Shown here: positions 12,193 to 23,452 of the stretch, one piece after another
Layout of the letters: every line of letters starts with the position of its first letter
Position numbering within the stretch: the stretch's first letter is position 1
NCBI RefSeq assembly: GCF_001632365.1
Contig: NW_024468567.1
Location: forward strand, 109,257-173,256
Source of the DNA: Laetiporus sulphureus 93-53
Lineage: Eukaryota; Basidiomycota; Agaricomycetes; Polyporales; Laetiporaceae
Length of the DNA: 64,000 nucleotides
Direction: 5' to 3'
Position numbers and translations under genes: made by a program
The notes under the pieces: model-generated
Database searches by the model: none
Seen by the model: only the letters and a program-made list of their open reading frames with translations
Told to the model about the DNA's origin: nothing

Positions 12193-12704
12193 ATGCGCAA
12201 AGACCTACAGGAGCGAAAACGCTCCGACTATGGCTTCTTCTTATCATACCGTACCCGCTGGTGAGCATTCAGTCTACTTGCGGTCGCCACTATTCACCCA
12301 CGCTACAAAGGAGCGACAACGACCAATACGCCCATGTCAACAACTCCATCTACTACCACCTCTTCGACTCGATCATCAACACCTACCTCATCACCCACTG
12401 TCAGCTCTCCCCCACCCACTCTTCCCTCATAGGCCTCGTCATCTCCTCCTTCTCCGAATTCTTCTCGCCGATATCCTTCCCCGCGATAGTAGACCTCGGT
12501 CTCCGCGTGAACAAGCTCGGGACGAGCTCCGTCACGTACGAAGTCGGCGTCTTCGAGGAGGGAAAAGACTCGCCTAGTGCCGTCGGTGGATACACGCATG
12601 TGTTTGTGGACAATCAGAGCAGGAAGAGCACCCCTATAATCCCAGAGACTCGGGAGGGTCTTTCAAAGCTATGTTCGTCCCCACCTGTCCCTGCTAAGCT
12701 CTAA
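12193..12704 (+). CDS. hot-dog fold acyl-CoA thioesterase-like protein, 153 aa
   Basis: Exons 12193-12260 and 12311-12704 with a 50-nt intron; total 153 residues. After splicing the N-terminus reads DYGFFLSYRTRWSDNDQYAH, the classic start of the 4-hydroxybenzoyl-CoA thioesterase-like group, followed by VNNSIYYHLFDS. The Asp-x-Asp-x-x-x-His-Val-Asn-Asn segment holds the usual active-site region. Later motifs are SSFSEFFSPISFP, DLGLRVNKLGTSSVTYEVG and GGYTHVFVD. It probably hydrolyses acyl-CoA thioesters, with substrate unknown. The intron falls exactly in the catalytic segment, so an unspliced reading would miss the RTRW motif. No targeting peptide is evident. Confidence 0.85.
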
Positions 12705-13727
12705 TGGCTACATACCCCCTTTCTTGTCCACTCGCATACCTATCTAGCCTCGCACCTCATTTGCTACAGGTGTACGTACGTTCCTTTGCGACCGACCCGA
12801 TTCATCTCTCTAAGAGGCGTGAGAGCCGCCCGCGGTAGTCTTCCCATACATGCCGTCCGTTGACATGACGAACAAATCACCGTCCACCTGACGACCGGTA
12901 TCGATTGACCTTGTCCCGTCCTCGCATAGGCTACAAACTAAGTCCGGTGGATACCGACGATCGCCCTGTGCCTGCACCCACACGGGCACTTTCAAATTCT
13001 GCCCTTCCAATCTGTCGGGTCGCTCAAACGCCATGCGTTCACATCGCACCGTTTCATGCTGGTCAGTTCTGATTCTTCGGCGAAAGAGTTGTCGGTCTAT
13101 TCATTCATGGATATATCATGCTCCGAGTCTATGTATATGGAGCATCGTACATTCGATCATCTACTATCAAGAACCAGCAGCCGTGCATCGTGATTTTATG
13201 GTACTGTCCGAGAGCAGTACGACTACGCGTAAAGAAAGGAGCAGGTGTGCACAGACCGAGCATGACATGAGAGGGGAAGAGGACGGCATTGGAGGAGGGA
13301 AGGTAGCACGCGTACTGCAACTAGGATCGGGCGGGTATCTCCAGCAGTCTATAACGATGTTCGAGTTCGTGGACGTCAATTGATGAACCTGCAAAGCACA
13401 ACGCGATCGTCAGCACCGCATCGCAAACCAGACCGAGAGCGAAAAACACGCACATATACGACACGTGAAACTCCATCTTACACAAGAAAGCGTCACAACC
13501 ATTCGTCACCGCAAAAAGAACCAGCCTGAAAGAAGATACGAGCACGTAGTGAAACAACTTGAATCGACTCGTCTCGAGCGCAAAGACGGCAGAAAGGCGA
13601 CAGAAAAGAAGGAAAACCAGAAAGTAACACAGTCCAGGCAACTTGAAGTTCAGTCCAGTCCAGCCCACCCTAGCTAACACCAGCATCTCCCAACTTATAT
13701 CCTCAAGTCCTCCTCGTGCAGCATGTG
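12705..13727. other. convergent 3' intergenic region
   Basis: Lies between the 3' ends of the thioesterase and of the disordered-protein gene. It holds scattered stops and no recognised exon. Probably untranslated ends and spacer. Confidence 0.45.
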
Positions 13728-16082
13728 CTACCGCCTCGCAACGCTCCCAATGACGCGCCGCCAAACGCGCTTGAACCCGCCCGTCCTGTCCTTCTCCTTC
13801 TCCTTGTTCGAAGCACCCTTCACCTCCCCCCGCCTCCCACCCCCCATCCTCACCACCGCCTCCTCGCCCTTCAACTTCGACGACACCCGCGCACTGGGCA
13901 GGGGCACAACCTCCACCGCCACCCCATTCACCTGCACCTCCACCTGCGGCGCCGTCTCCGCGTCCGCGTCCGCATCCGCGCCCTTCTCGCCCTCGCCTTC
14001 CACGCCCGCGTACCGCACACTCGCGCTGACGCTCTCAGTGCTCACCGTCCGGCTCCGCGTAAGACTCGGCGTGCCCACCGGTGTCCCCGCGCTGCGCACC
14101 GTGCCCGCCTCCGCCTCCGCCTCCTGCACGAGATCAAGCGTGCTCGTGCTCCGCGCTGCCGCAGACGCGAGCGACGACGCGGATGCTTTTCTAGACATAT
14201 CAGGCGTCGACGCGGAGGGTGTACCCGGATGCCGATGCTCCGCGAACGGCGGCGACGGCGGAGGGAGCGGCTCCTCGTCCTGCATCATCCTCCCCTGCTC
14301 TATCCGCTCGAGCTGATGCGCCTGCGCCTGCGCCTGTGTCTGCGCATGTTCCCGCGCCTGCCTTCTCGCAAACTCCGCGCTGACCCTCCTCTCCAAGCTC
14401 GCGAGCGGGCTCTCCGAGCGCACAAGCGCAGGCGTCATGCTCAGGCTCAGCGACACCGTGGACGCCGAGCCAGACGCCGAGACGGAGCGCGCTAGCGTCG
14501 ACACGATGTGCACCGTCCCCGTCCCGCTTTCAGCACCGGGGGCGTTCAGCGAGACGTTCGAGGCCGAGGCGACGCACGCGAGCGGGGAGTGTGCGATCAG
14601 CGATAGCGAGACGTCCGAGCCTGACGGGGAGTCGTGCGCTGCGAACCCGCTGGGTATGGGCGCACCGAGGGATCCGAGCGAGCTTACGCTCGTGCCCGAG
14701 GACGAGCGGGTCGGTGCGAGCGGGCGCGGCGGCGGGATTAGGTCCTCCTCCTCCTCCCTCTCCTGTTCCTTGGCCTGTTCTCGTTCCTTCCCATCCCCAT
14801 CCATCCCCCTCACCCCGCCCTCCCTCTCCTTCCCCTTCCACCTCCTCTCTCCCTCTCCCATCAGCGCTCTCGGCAATGGCGGCACAGGCGGTACGGCCCC
14901 CTGCATCCTCTCGCGCTCCATCATGCTCACCACACTCCGCCTCCTCGCCTCGCGCTTGCTTATGGGCATGACGACCCCGGCCTCGCGCAGGCCCTCGCGC
15001 GAGAACCGTGGCGGCTGCGCAGTCTTGCGCCACGTTGCCTCGGGTGTCTCTACCTCCTTCGCCCTCGCGCCCTCGCCTGGCGCCGTACGCGGTCTTGTCC
15101 TCACACCCGTGCTAGGGATGGCATGCAGCGTCCGCGAGCGAGCGGCGATGGGCACCGCGGTCACCCACTGCGTCGTGTAGTCGAGCTCCTCCTTCTGCGC
15201 CCTAGCGAAGGTGCTGCCCGAGTGCGCGGGCGGGAGGAGCGCCGAGCGCCGCCGCACTCGTGCCTGCTCCGGACGCGTGGGCTGGCTGCGCACGGACATG
15301 GCATAATCGGGCCCGTTCCTGGAAGGCGAATAGCTGTAGGTGGACGATGGGCGTGGGCTTGCGGGTGTCGAACGGCTCGTGGGGGGCGCGTGGGCGGATG
15401 ACGTGGGTGATGGCGGGGGCGAGCTGAGAAAGGGCATGGAGCGCAGCCTGGCGAGGCTGAAGCGTTTGGAGAGGGACATGCGCCGGGGCGCCGCGGGCTC
15501 GAGGACGCCCATCTCCAAGTCGGTCTCTCCTTCTGGTTCCTCTGGCTCTATCGCCGCAGCTGTTGGGCTCCTCAACGACGCTGGCGCGCTATTCCTCCCT
15601 ATCCGCTCCTCCTCGCCTGCAAACGGCGGACTGGGGCCCTCGACGTCGCACTCGCTCACGCTGGCCATGCTGACGACGGAGTAGCGGAACTTGGCGGCGG
15701 GGTGTGCGTGGTCGCTGAAGCTGCTGGGGGCGGTGCTGTAGCTGAAGCGGCTGAAGGAGCTGGCGTGGCTGCTGCTGTGGGCGGCGCTCCAGCCGTCGGC
15801 GTCGTGCGAGAGGATGGTGGCGGCGTCGTCTGGGGCGGGCGGGTGTTCGGGGGAGAGGACGCCGTCGGCGGAGAGGGCGAGGGCGGGCCCGGAGAGCGGG
15901 GAGGGGCGGAGAGGGAGGGGGCGCATGGTGTGTCGGCGGGAAGTGGCAGGGCGGAGCACGCTTGGGGTGGTGGTGGTGGGTGGGGAGGCGGCGAGGGAGG
16001 AGAGGGAGGTTGCGCGGTAGGGCGCGGGGGTGGGCGGGTTGAGCACGGCGGGGGTAGCCATGGGTGGTATCGGCTCGTGCAT
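13728..16082 (-). CDS. large intrinsically disordered protein, 784 aa
   Basis: One uninterrupted frame of 784 residues from ATG 16082; an ATG at 16061 (MATPAVLN) would give 777. The protein is dominated by Ser, Pro, Ala, Arg and Glu, with tracts such as SSSHASSFSRFSYSTAPSSF. It has an acidic/basic run around EREQAKEQEREEEE, an alternating Gln-Ala stretch (TQAQAQAHQ) in a coiled-coil-prone segment, and a basic end GGFKRVWRRVIGSVARR. I recognise no catalytic domain. It could be a scaffold or signalling adaptor, which is guesswork. The very high GC content opens long shadow frames on the other strand. The lack of introns is unusual beside its neighbours. A non-coding 5' exon upstream of 16140 is possible. 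Confidence 0.6.
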   Translation of the reverse strand: MHEPIPPMATPAVLNPPTPAPYRATSLSSLAASPPTTTTPSVLRPATSRRHTMRPLPLRPSPLSGPALALSADGVLSPEHPPAPDDAATILSHDADGWSAAHSSSHASSFSRFSYSTAPSSFSDHAHPAAKFRYSVVSMASVSECDVEGPSPPFAGEEERIGRNSAPASLRSPTAAAIEPEEPEGETDLEMGVLEPAAPRRMSLSKRFSLARLRSMPFLSSPPPSPTSSAHAPPTSRSTPASPRPSSTYSYSPSRNGPDYAMSVRSQPTRPEQARVRRRSALLPPAHSGSTFARAQKEELDYTTQWVTAVPIAARSRTLHAIPSTGVRTRPRTAPGEGARAKEVETPEATWRKTAQPPRFSREGLREAGVVMPISKREARRRSVVSMMERERMQGAVPPVPPLPRALMGEGERRWKGKEREGGVRGMDGDGKEREQAKEQEREEEEDLIPPPRPLAPTRSSSGTSVSSLGSLGAPIPSGFAAHDSPSGSDVSLSLIAHSPLACVASASNVSLNAPGAESGTGTVHIVSTLARSVSASGSASTVSLSLSMTPALVRSESPLASLERRVSAEFARRQAREHAQTQAQAQAHQLERIEQGRMMQDEEPLPPPSPPFAEHRHPGTPSASTPDMSRKASASSLASAAARSTSTLDLVQEAEAEAGTVRSAGTPVGTPSLTRSRTVSTESVSASVRYAGVEGEGEKGADADADAETAPQVEVQVNGVAVEVVPLPSARVSSKLKGEEAVVRMGGGRRGEVKGASNKEKEKDRTGGFKRVWRRVIGSVARR

Positions 16083-17629
16083 GACGGACAGGTATTGGAT
16101 ATTGATGTTGAGGCCTGAGGAATAGGGGTATGTGTGTGGCCCGTGGTGATACCTGTGCAGGGAGGGTATTAATATGGGGTGTGCGGAGGAGTGCAAGGAG
16201 CGGACGCGCGACGGAACGTGATAGAATCGTGAATGGTGTTGGTACAGAGAGGGACGAGATGGGGGTGGAGCTGCAGCTCGCGCGCGTCGGGCGGAGGAGA
16301 GGAGGAGGAGGGAGGCTGTAGGGCGAGGGCGGAAGAGAACGAAAGGAGGGGAGGGAGGGAAGCGGATAGCGCAGGCCGCATCGGGGTCGTGGTCGCGCGG
16401 CCGAGCACGAGGATGAGGATAAAGGACTTACCGAGTGATCGAGAGAGTGTGGTGGTCAGCACGAGAGGAGCATGGACGCCGGTCTAGGTGGTAGCGGTAG
16501 ATGGAGATGCAGATGCGGGTTTGGGAGTGGACGGATGGGGAGGGGTGGCTGACGAGGAGCCGAGGAGGCGAGAAGATGATATAGGAAAGGGAGTGCTTTG
16601 ATGGGAAGGAAGGAGGTCGGAGGAAAAAGATCTAGGGGGCGGCAGGCACGGACAGGTTGTGCGCGCCTCCTCCAATCGGCGGGAGCGTTAGATCTGCCTG
16701 CACTTGACCCTCCGCTCGCTGCGTGGAGCCAACGACGGCCGAGGCAGTGCACGCCGTGTATGACGTGATGCCATCCCCAGATCCAGTTCCAGACCCACAA
16801 TGCAATACTTAGAAGCAAACCCGCACAGCGAACGCGGATACGTAATGGACAAACGTAGTGGCCCCGCTTGTGCGCTGCCGAAATTGATTCGCCGTCCTTC
16901 CCACCCACGTCCAAAATAGTCGTACCTGTTCCTCACGATCCGCAGGGCCGTCGCTATGCACGTCCCCGCCATCATCGTCCTCGGCAACCACTCCCGCTCG
17001 ACGTCTACCGCCAAGTGTCGACCATGCCTCCGTCGTCCATGCCTCATGCATCAGCCGCCGGCCTATCAACGCGCTCATCACCGCCTAAAGCCTAGCTTCC
17101 TCCTCAGCACTGCACGTTCGCCTCCATCAATCAGCGTCTGTCGTGGCACCCGTTGAGTGACTCGATCCTCGGTGCCTTCATCTATCAACACGCTCGTGTA
17201 CGTGTACCACATACCTGTGCGACGCTTATGGGCGTGATCCGAGGCTTGCTAAGCGTATTCCATTCACCTCCTCGCCGTCAGCATCTCTTCTCTGCAACGC
17301 AACACTGGAAACGCTCGCCATAACTCGTCCCACAACAGCTAGCGCGCCTCGTTCCACCTACCTGCCGTCCCTGCGCGGTAAACGGCGATCCGCATGTACG
17401 CGCCAGCGCCCGACTATAATCGACAGTCCTTCTCGTCGCCACCGCCATTTATCAAGCCTCAAGCCTTCAGGCCTCCCTAGGTCCAACGTTCGTCAGTCAC
17501 TAGTCGCTATCTCGAGGCTCTGCACTACAGCCGCACCGCGCCCTGTCGTGTCGAACTCTACTCATAGTGTTATCGCGAGCGCCGTACACAGGTCCTCGCA
17601 GGCCGGATGCTCGTCTAACCCAAGGTGCA
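16083..17629. other. upstream region of the disordered-protein gene, no gene seen
   Basis: GC-rich and purine/pyrimidine-skewed near 16.2-16.6 kb, then more even. Possible 5' untranslated exon and promoter of the minus-strand gene. No coding exon was recognised on either strand. Confidence 0.4.
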
Positions 17630-19275
17630 AACGAGCTTGCTCAATGTCCTTGCACTATCTTCTGAGGCTAGCGCAGCCTCCGCAGATATGAACAGGCCAA
17701 CATCACACCGCTGCGCCTCCATAGTAGGTTCCCGCAGATCGTCGTCCCTTGCGAGGAAATATCACTACCAGCCCGATACCGCAGATTGTGGCCCGTCACG
17801 CTTCCCCGCCTAGAAACCAACGCTCTCGGGACGGACCCACCGGCACGGAACCGTTCGATCGTACGAGCTCTCACATGCACACAGAGCGCGCCTACCAACA
17901 GGATTGCGATCGCCATACTGGGTCGCTGACGTGCGACGGCAGAAGCTCGCGCTTGTCTCCAGGGCAGAATGGTCCGAATCCGAGGATCACAAAGTCGAAG
18001 TCGAAGGAGCCGCAGCACGCGAGCACGAAACGAAGGCGAAGGCGAAGACGAAGCCCGTCCCGCCTTTGCGACCGTATCCGTGATGCTCGCGTTTGGAAGC
18101 GCCCCAGTCAAGGCTGTTCTGTCGCGACGCAAAGCTCCTTATCATGTTTATACCATCTCTTTCAGGCTAGCGCAGCCTCGCAGATACGAACAGGCCAACA
18201 TCACACCGCTGCGGCTCCATACTAACCCGTGAAAGGGTTCCCGCAGATCGTCGTCCTTTGCGAGGAAATATCACTACCAGCTCGATACCACAGGTTGTGG
18301 CCCGTCACGCTTCCCCGCCTAGAATCCAACGGCCCTGATCGTATGAGCTCTCACACAGAGCGCACCGACCAACGGGATCACAATCGCCATATTGGGCTGC
18401 TGACGTCCGACGGCAGAAGCTCACGCCTGTCTCCAGGGCAGAATGGTCCGAGCAGCACGCGAGCACGAGACGAAGGCGAAGCCTGTGCCTCATCCCTCCG
18501 TCAAGATGCAAACGAGCTTGATCAATGTCCTTGCACTATCTCTTTGAGGCTAACGCGGCCTCGCAGATCACGACCAGGCGAACATCGCACCGCTGTGCCT
18601 CCGTACTAGCACATGAAAAGATCCGAGGAAATATCACTACCAGCCCGATGCCACAGATTGTGGCCCGTCACGCTTCCCCGCCTAAAACCAACGGCCTCGG
18701 AACGGACCCACCGGCACGCTGAACCGTTTGACGTCTCGACTCTTCGAGCTTTTACGTAGAGCGCACCGACCAACAGGATCACAACCACCATACTGGGGTG
18801 CTGACGGTGCGAACCCCGGCGGCGGAAGCTCACGCTTGTCTCCAGGGCACAATAAGTAGTCCGAATCCGAGGATCACAAAGTCGAAGGAGGAGCAGCACG
18901 CGAGCACGAAACGAAGGCGAAGCCTGCCCTCGTTCCTCCGTCTTCGCGACCCTATTCGTGATGCTCGCGCTTGGAAGCGCCCCAGTCGAAGCCGTTCTGT
19001 CGCGACGCAAAGGTTCTTATCATATGTGCGCTGATACTCAGGACCACATTATATCATTAGAGCGCGCTCTTCGCTCGATCGGCCCCCGAGGCTCGCTCGC
19101 GTCGTCCTTCCACTTCCTGATGTTCCACACGTGTAAATGCATCGCAACGCCGTAAGCAGACGGCGATCCTCATGCAGAATCGCGATGGCAGAGGAGCTCG
19201 CGAAGACGAAGGCGAAGCCCGTCCATCTGTCTTCGCGCCCTTCGCATCCGTAATGTTCGCATCGCGAAAATGCCA
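17630..19275. repeat. three-copy diverged tandem repeat plus a partial fourth
   Basis: Three head-to-tail units of unequal length occupy roughly 17630-18149, 18150-18508 and 18509-19020. Shared blocks come in the same order: AGGCTAGCGCAGCCTC-like, ACATCACACCGCTGC, GAGGAAATATCACTACCAG, TGTGGCCCGTCACGCTTCC, GTCTCCAGGGCA and CACGCGAGCACGAAACGAAG. Copy 2 lacks an internal part. A partial fourth copy (GACGAAGGCGAAGCCCGTCC) sits near 19200. Frames are broken in every copy, so I see it as non-coding. It could be an old non-autonomous element or a decayed gene array. Confidence 0.8.
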
Positions 19276-21153
19276 TACTTGATGTTTTTGTTCATCGCGT
19301 AACGAGGCAACGCGAAGCCTCTTACCAGGTTCGTACTCACACCCAGAGCCTGCCGCTCTGCCCTCTGACGTTTTCGCTCCCTCGCTAGCGACGTCGTAGC
19401 CGCACCCAATGCCGTGCGTGGAGACATGACGACGTAGAGGCTGTTATCGTGCCTAGGCTCAACGTTCAAGGCTGAAAGCCCGGTCTTTTGCGTGACCTAT
19501 GGGTTCTTTCTGCACACATCCTTCTCTTCTGTCTCGTCATTCGACAATGGTGTCCGTTCATCCTCAGTAAGTATTCAACCCGCCCGCTCTTCCTTCGGAT
19601 CGTACAAACCGCGCAAATGGTTATCGCGTACAGATGATCCCCTCTTCCTCCTGTATCGTCTTGATCTGACTCTGATATTTGCCTGTACGTAAATCCGCGT
19701 GTCGGCTCCTCCGTGTTGTTCAAGCTCAAGCTCAGATTTCCGTCCGCTTCTCGGGCCTCTCCTTTTCCTTTCTCTCGCTTCCTTCTCTTCTCGCGTCCCT
19801 TCGCATCTCAGGCCGGCCTGCGGATAATTGACCCGCGGTGGTGGTACGTCGCTCGCGAGCATCCCACCAATTGAAGGTGCGTCTAGATCTAGATGGTCCA
19901 TGTACTATATAGTGCGCAGCGCACAGCATAACCAGCGAACGTTCCTTCGGACCCGGCTGGACATACATATGCACATCATCGCAGCACAAAACCCGGGGCT
20001 CAGCGCTCAACTCCGACTCCGACGTGCCCTTCCTCGCAGCACACGTCCACATCCACATCCTCGTCGAATATTCCCAGACTACGCCGCTCTGTCACCATTG
20101 CGTGATCCGCAGGCAAATATGAGTAGAGACGATGAGCCGGTTCCGTCTTCCTGCCGACGCTCCCCTTATCGATGATCCATTTCCATGGCCTTAGCTTTCG
20201 TCCGTCCGTCTGTCTATGTCTATGTATATAGGCTCTTCTTGCATGGATCCGATGTGGCCCGCAGCGCCGCAGCGTCTACCTCGTAGCTGGTCGGATGCCA
20301 TCGGAAGGATGATGTGTCCGCCGCCCGGCCATCCAGATCATGGACCACGGAACGGATACGAGTATGACAAGCGCTGTGTGGCCCTTGGCAGCAGTTCGGT
20401 GTACATTTTTTCTCGAACTTCCAGTTCGATCCGTATGATCGAAATTGACGCCGACGACGAGGGGACGAGTTATCACATCGTGGACGCTCAGCGGCCGTTG
20501 CATCTGTTGCATCTATTGCATCTGTCAGCTCAAGCAAAAAATTGTGTATCCTCGGATACGATACGCTGCAGCAATAGTATTTCGCCGACAGCGACGTTAT
20601 GGAAGCCTGTTTAATTCCTTCACATCATCCACGCAACCCAACGCGAACTTCACACAATTGAAACAACGATCCGTCCAGCACGGATGCTGACGAACCCGAC
20701 CGTGGCGCCTCGCTCACAGCGTCATGCGTCTTGAACGGTAGCCGCATACCGCATCTTTCGTGCGTGTACAAGAGACTCACTCGAGTCCCATTCAATGATA
20801 GCATGGACGCGCCGGCAGTGCGGTGAGCATCTATAAGGTTCTAGATAATTATATCAGCGAACCCGAACCGCCGCTGCTGGAATCGACTGACCCCGGGTCG
20901 ATGACGTTCGCACAGGGAGGCGGTGTTGCATCGACGAATACGGTTCAAATGCAGCCTGGAAGCGTGTTCTGTTCACGGCGGGTTCTAGCCCGTCATGCGC
21001 ATTCCAGCGAGTGATCTGCAGCCGCGCTAGCGTATTCCTAAGGAGAGTATCGGTACGTTCTCGGTATACACTAAGTTCGCTGCAACAACGTGGTGCACTG
21101 CAGTGCAGATAATGAGGTTCTCGTCCCAAGACCACATTAGGTCCGCGACATGG
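19276..21153. other. long non-genic region between two repeat blocks
   Basis: Only short unrelated frames occur. A short spliced reading starting MVSVHPQ near 19549 stops after 18 codons and is not convincing. No RNA gene was recognised. Confidence 0.4.
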
Positions 21154-21572
21154 ACCACAGAAGCGAGCCCCTAATCTCAGCGTCTCAAAACACATATCGC
21201 AAAGAGAAAACACCGAAGCAGATAGAGAGGAAGAAAAAGGAAGACACCATCTACAACCAACGCTCATCGCTTTCTGCGTTATATGCATCGAGGATGATTC
21301 TTCGATCAGTCGAGAGGCGTGAATGCGGTTATTGAAGCTCTTGATACTTCACATACGCCGTGAAACTCGGAAGTCAGTAAGAATTTTAGCTCACCGATAT
21401 CTTTAGATGATGTACGCCCGCTTTAACGCCCTCATGGAAGTCCATCCGATAATGGAGCGAGTTTTCCCTTGCATCCTCGTTTGAAGCGCTCAGCCACGCG
21501 GATTGACTGAAATTCACTCCATTGACCTAACCGAAATCTACTAGATTGGCGTTGTTTAAGCCCGATGCATTC

Positions 21573-21660
21573 ATGCTGGCGCTTTCTTTGCTTACTGCAA
21601 GCCTCGCATGGTGCCTTTCTGTCAACGTTTCCACGATGACTTTTTCATTCGCCTCTTCAG
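21573..21660 (+). pseudogene. exon fragment with signal-peptide-like start
   Basis: Reads MLALSLLTASLAWCLSVNVS and continues TMTFSFASS up to a GTAAGC donor at 21661. The hydrophobic start with Ala and Ser near residues 10-20 resembles a secretion signal. No coherent second exon follows; repeats and stops fill the next 150 bases. The counterpart in the second copy (22820-22859) keeps VNVTTMTFSFASS, with most differences at third codon positions but no good start. I infer an ancestral secreted-protein gene that was duplicated and then lost. Confidence 0.4.
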
Positions 21661-21711
21661 GTAAGCCTTCATCTGCAGCCTTGATTGTGCTAAAATTCAC
21701 TATATAGTACG

Positions 21712-21780
21712 ATATAGCACAATATAGCCATTAATAGCGATAATAGCACAATATAGCCATTAATAGCGATAATAGCACGA
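21712..21780. repeat. 29-bp tandem repeat, two and a bit units
   Basis: The unit AATAGCACAATATAGCCATT plus AATAGCGAT occurs twice in succession, with partial units on both sides. It lies inside the insertion unique to copy 1 of the surrounding direct repeat. Confidence 0.85.
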
Positions 21781-22339
21781 TTCTAACTTGCAGATGTTAT
21801 GGCCTAACCTAACCCGGATGATAGAGCCTTCATGCGTCCCATTGAGTTGAATCTCAGGCAGCTGAACCCACTGAACTGAAATTGTCTTCCATCAGGCATA
21901 GCTCGGCGACACGCTGAGAATAGGTAGCACGGGTAGCAAGACAGCTTGCAGACGTCGATGCAAATATGAATCGGAAAGACCGATGGATATCGCGTGACGC
22001 ACCCACCTGAGTCCACAGAGATCTACGGCTTGCGACGTCTTGGAGTAGGCTTTATCCGACTGTACCGAAAGGCACTCTCGGAATTTTTTCACGTCCGGTT
22101 CCTGATTCTCATACTGTGACAGGCGGAACAGCTGAACGAAATAGTGAATATATCCGCTGCAAACGTGTATTGGTGTCACTTCAAGCTCCCATTAAAACGT
22201 GGCTTTTCTGCGAGGCGATGAGAGAATCTGGGCGTGGTTATGGATGAAAGAATGGATCCTCACCATGAGACGTGAAAAATCGAAAGCGTTAGTGACTGAT
22301 ATCTCGTTTTTATATATCCGTGACATGCCCCGATTACAG

Positions 22340-22995
22340 ATCACAGAAATAACCGCTTGATCTCAGCGTCACAAAACACATATCGCAAAGAGGAAACTGC
22401 GGAGCAGATAGAGAGGAAGACAAAGCAAGACACCATCTACAATCGATGCGTATCGCCGTTAATGCAAGATGCATCGAGGATGACTCTTCGATCAGTCGAG
22501 AGGCGTAAATGCCGTTATTGCAGCCCTCGATACTTCACATAGGCCGTGGAACACGAAAGTCCCAACAAAAATGTTAGCTCGCCGATATCTTTAAATAGTA
22601 CACGCCTGCGTTAACGGCTCACGGATCTCCGTCCGATAATGGAGCGAATTTGACCTTGCATCGTTGCTTGAAGCGCTCAGCCACGCGGACTGACTGAAAT
22701 TCACTCCGTTGGCCTAACCGAAATCTACTAGATTAGCGTCGTTTGAGCCCGATGCATTCATGCTGTCGGAAAACGCACGGGAACTTATTAGCTTCTGCAG
22801 GGCTCGCATGGTGCTTGCTGTCAACGTTACCACCATGACTTTCTCATTTGCCTCTTCAGATAACTCTTACAACCTAGCCCAATTCGCATAGAGCCTTCAT
22901 ACGTCCCCTTGAGGCGAAATTGCGTTCTGTCAAGTATAGTTTGGGATACGCTCCGAAGAATAGGTAGCATGGGAAACAAGAAACGTGCACGACTG
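22340..22995 (+). repeat. direct repeat, copy 2
   Basis: Second, more decayed copy of 21155-21965. It lacks the tandem-repeat insertion and its exon fragment has lost the start codon. Confidence 0.8.
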
Positions 22996-23452
22996 CCGAT
23001 ACTGATGGCAATAAAGGTTCAGTAAAGGGGACGGTGATCACTATACGTCGTGGTAAGGCTTGTGGTAAGCGACCGCCCCATACCCGAGGTATTACTGCCG
23101 AGTCATCACAGGACTGTCGTCAAGGCGGGGTGAGAACGGGAGAAATGAAATACAGGACTGACGAGAAGAAGGGAGAAATGGAGACTAAGGAAGAATGAAG
23201 GGGTGAACGGGCAAAAGAATGAAGCAAGGAAATAACAACCCGTATGTCAGCACGATCGACTAGGAAGGGACGGGGATTCTCGGTGACCAGTCACCTCGCA
23301 GCAATTCTTTGCCGTACGACGTCGTCGATGAGCCAACGATGCCCGATGTCGTGTTGCAATTGCAACGGCATCTCATGCAAACAGGCAGGCACATTAAGTT
23401 ATATTCCAAGACAGACACAAGAACAATCGAAAACATATCTGCAACAAGATCA
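22996..23452. other. purine-rich spacer 3' of AP-1 mu
   Basis: Strong A/G bias on the plus strand (about 23120-23240). No exon recognised. Likely includes the 3' untranslated region of the next minus-strand gene. Confidence 0.4.

Larger units (their letters stand above)
21155..21965 (+). repeat. direct repeat, copy 1 (carries a secreted-protein exon)
   Basis: Pairs with 22340-22995 in the same orientation, with long stretches clearly alike, for example GCGCTCAGCCACGCGGA and CCTAACCGAAATCTACTAGATT. Copy 1 has an extra insertion of about 100 bp at about 21690-21800. Similarity ends near GAATAGGTAGCA. Confidence 0.8.

Noticed and set aside
13716..15180. Long plus-strand frames (247-259 codons) over the disordered-protein gene
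   Set aside because: They are antisense to a longer frame, consist of simple Arg/Ser/Ala runs, and arise from GC bias; no family features.
17630..19275. CRISPR-like array
   Set aside because: Units are hundreds of bases long, diverged and contiguous, with no short constant repeat or unique spacers; the genome is eukaryotic.
20216..20614. 132-codon plus-strand frame
   Set aside because: Random-looking sequence with a His-Leu repeat from CATCTGTTG runs; no start context or intron support.
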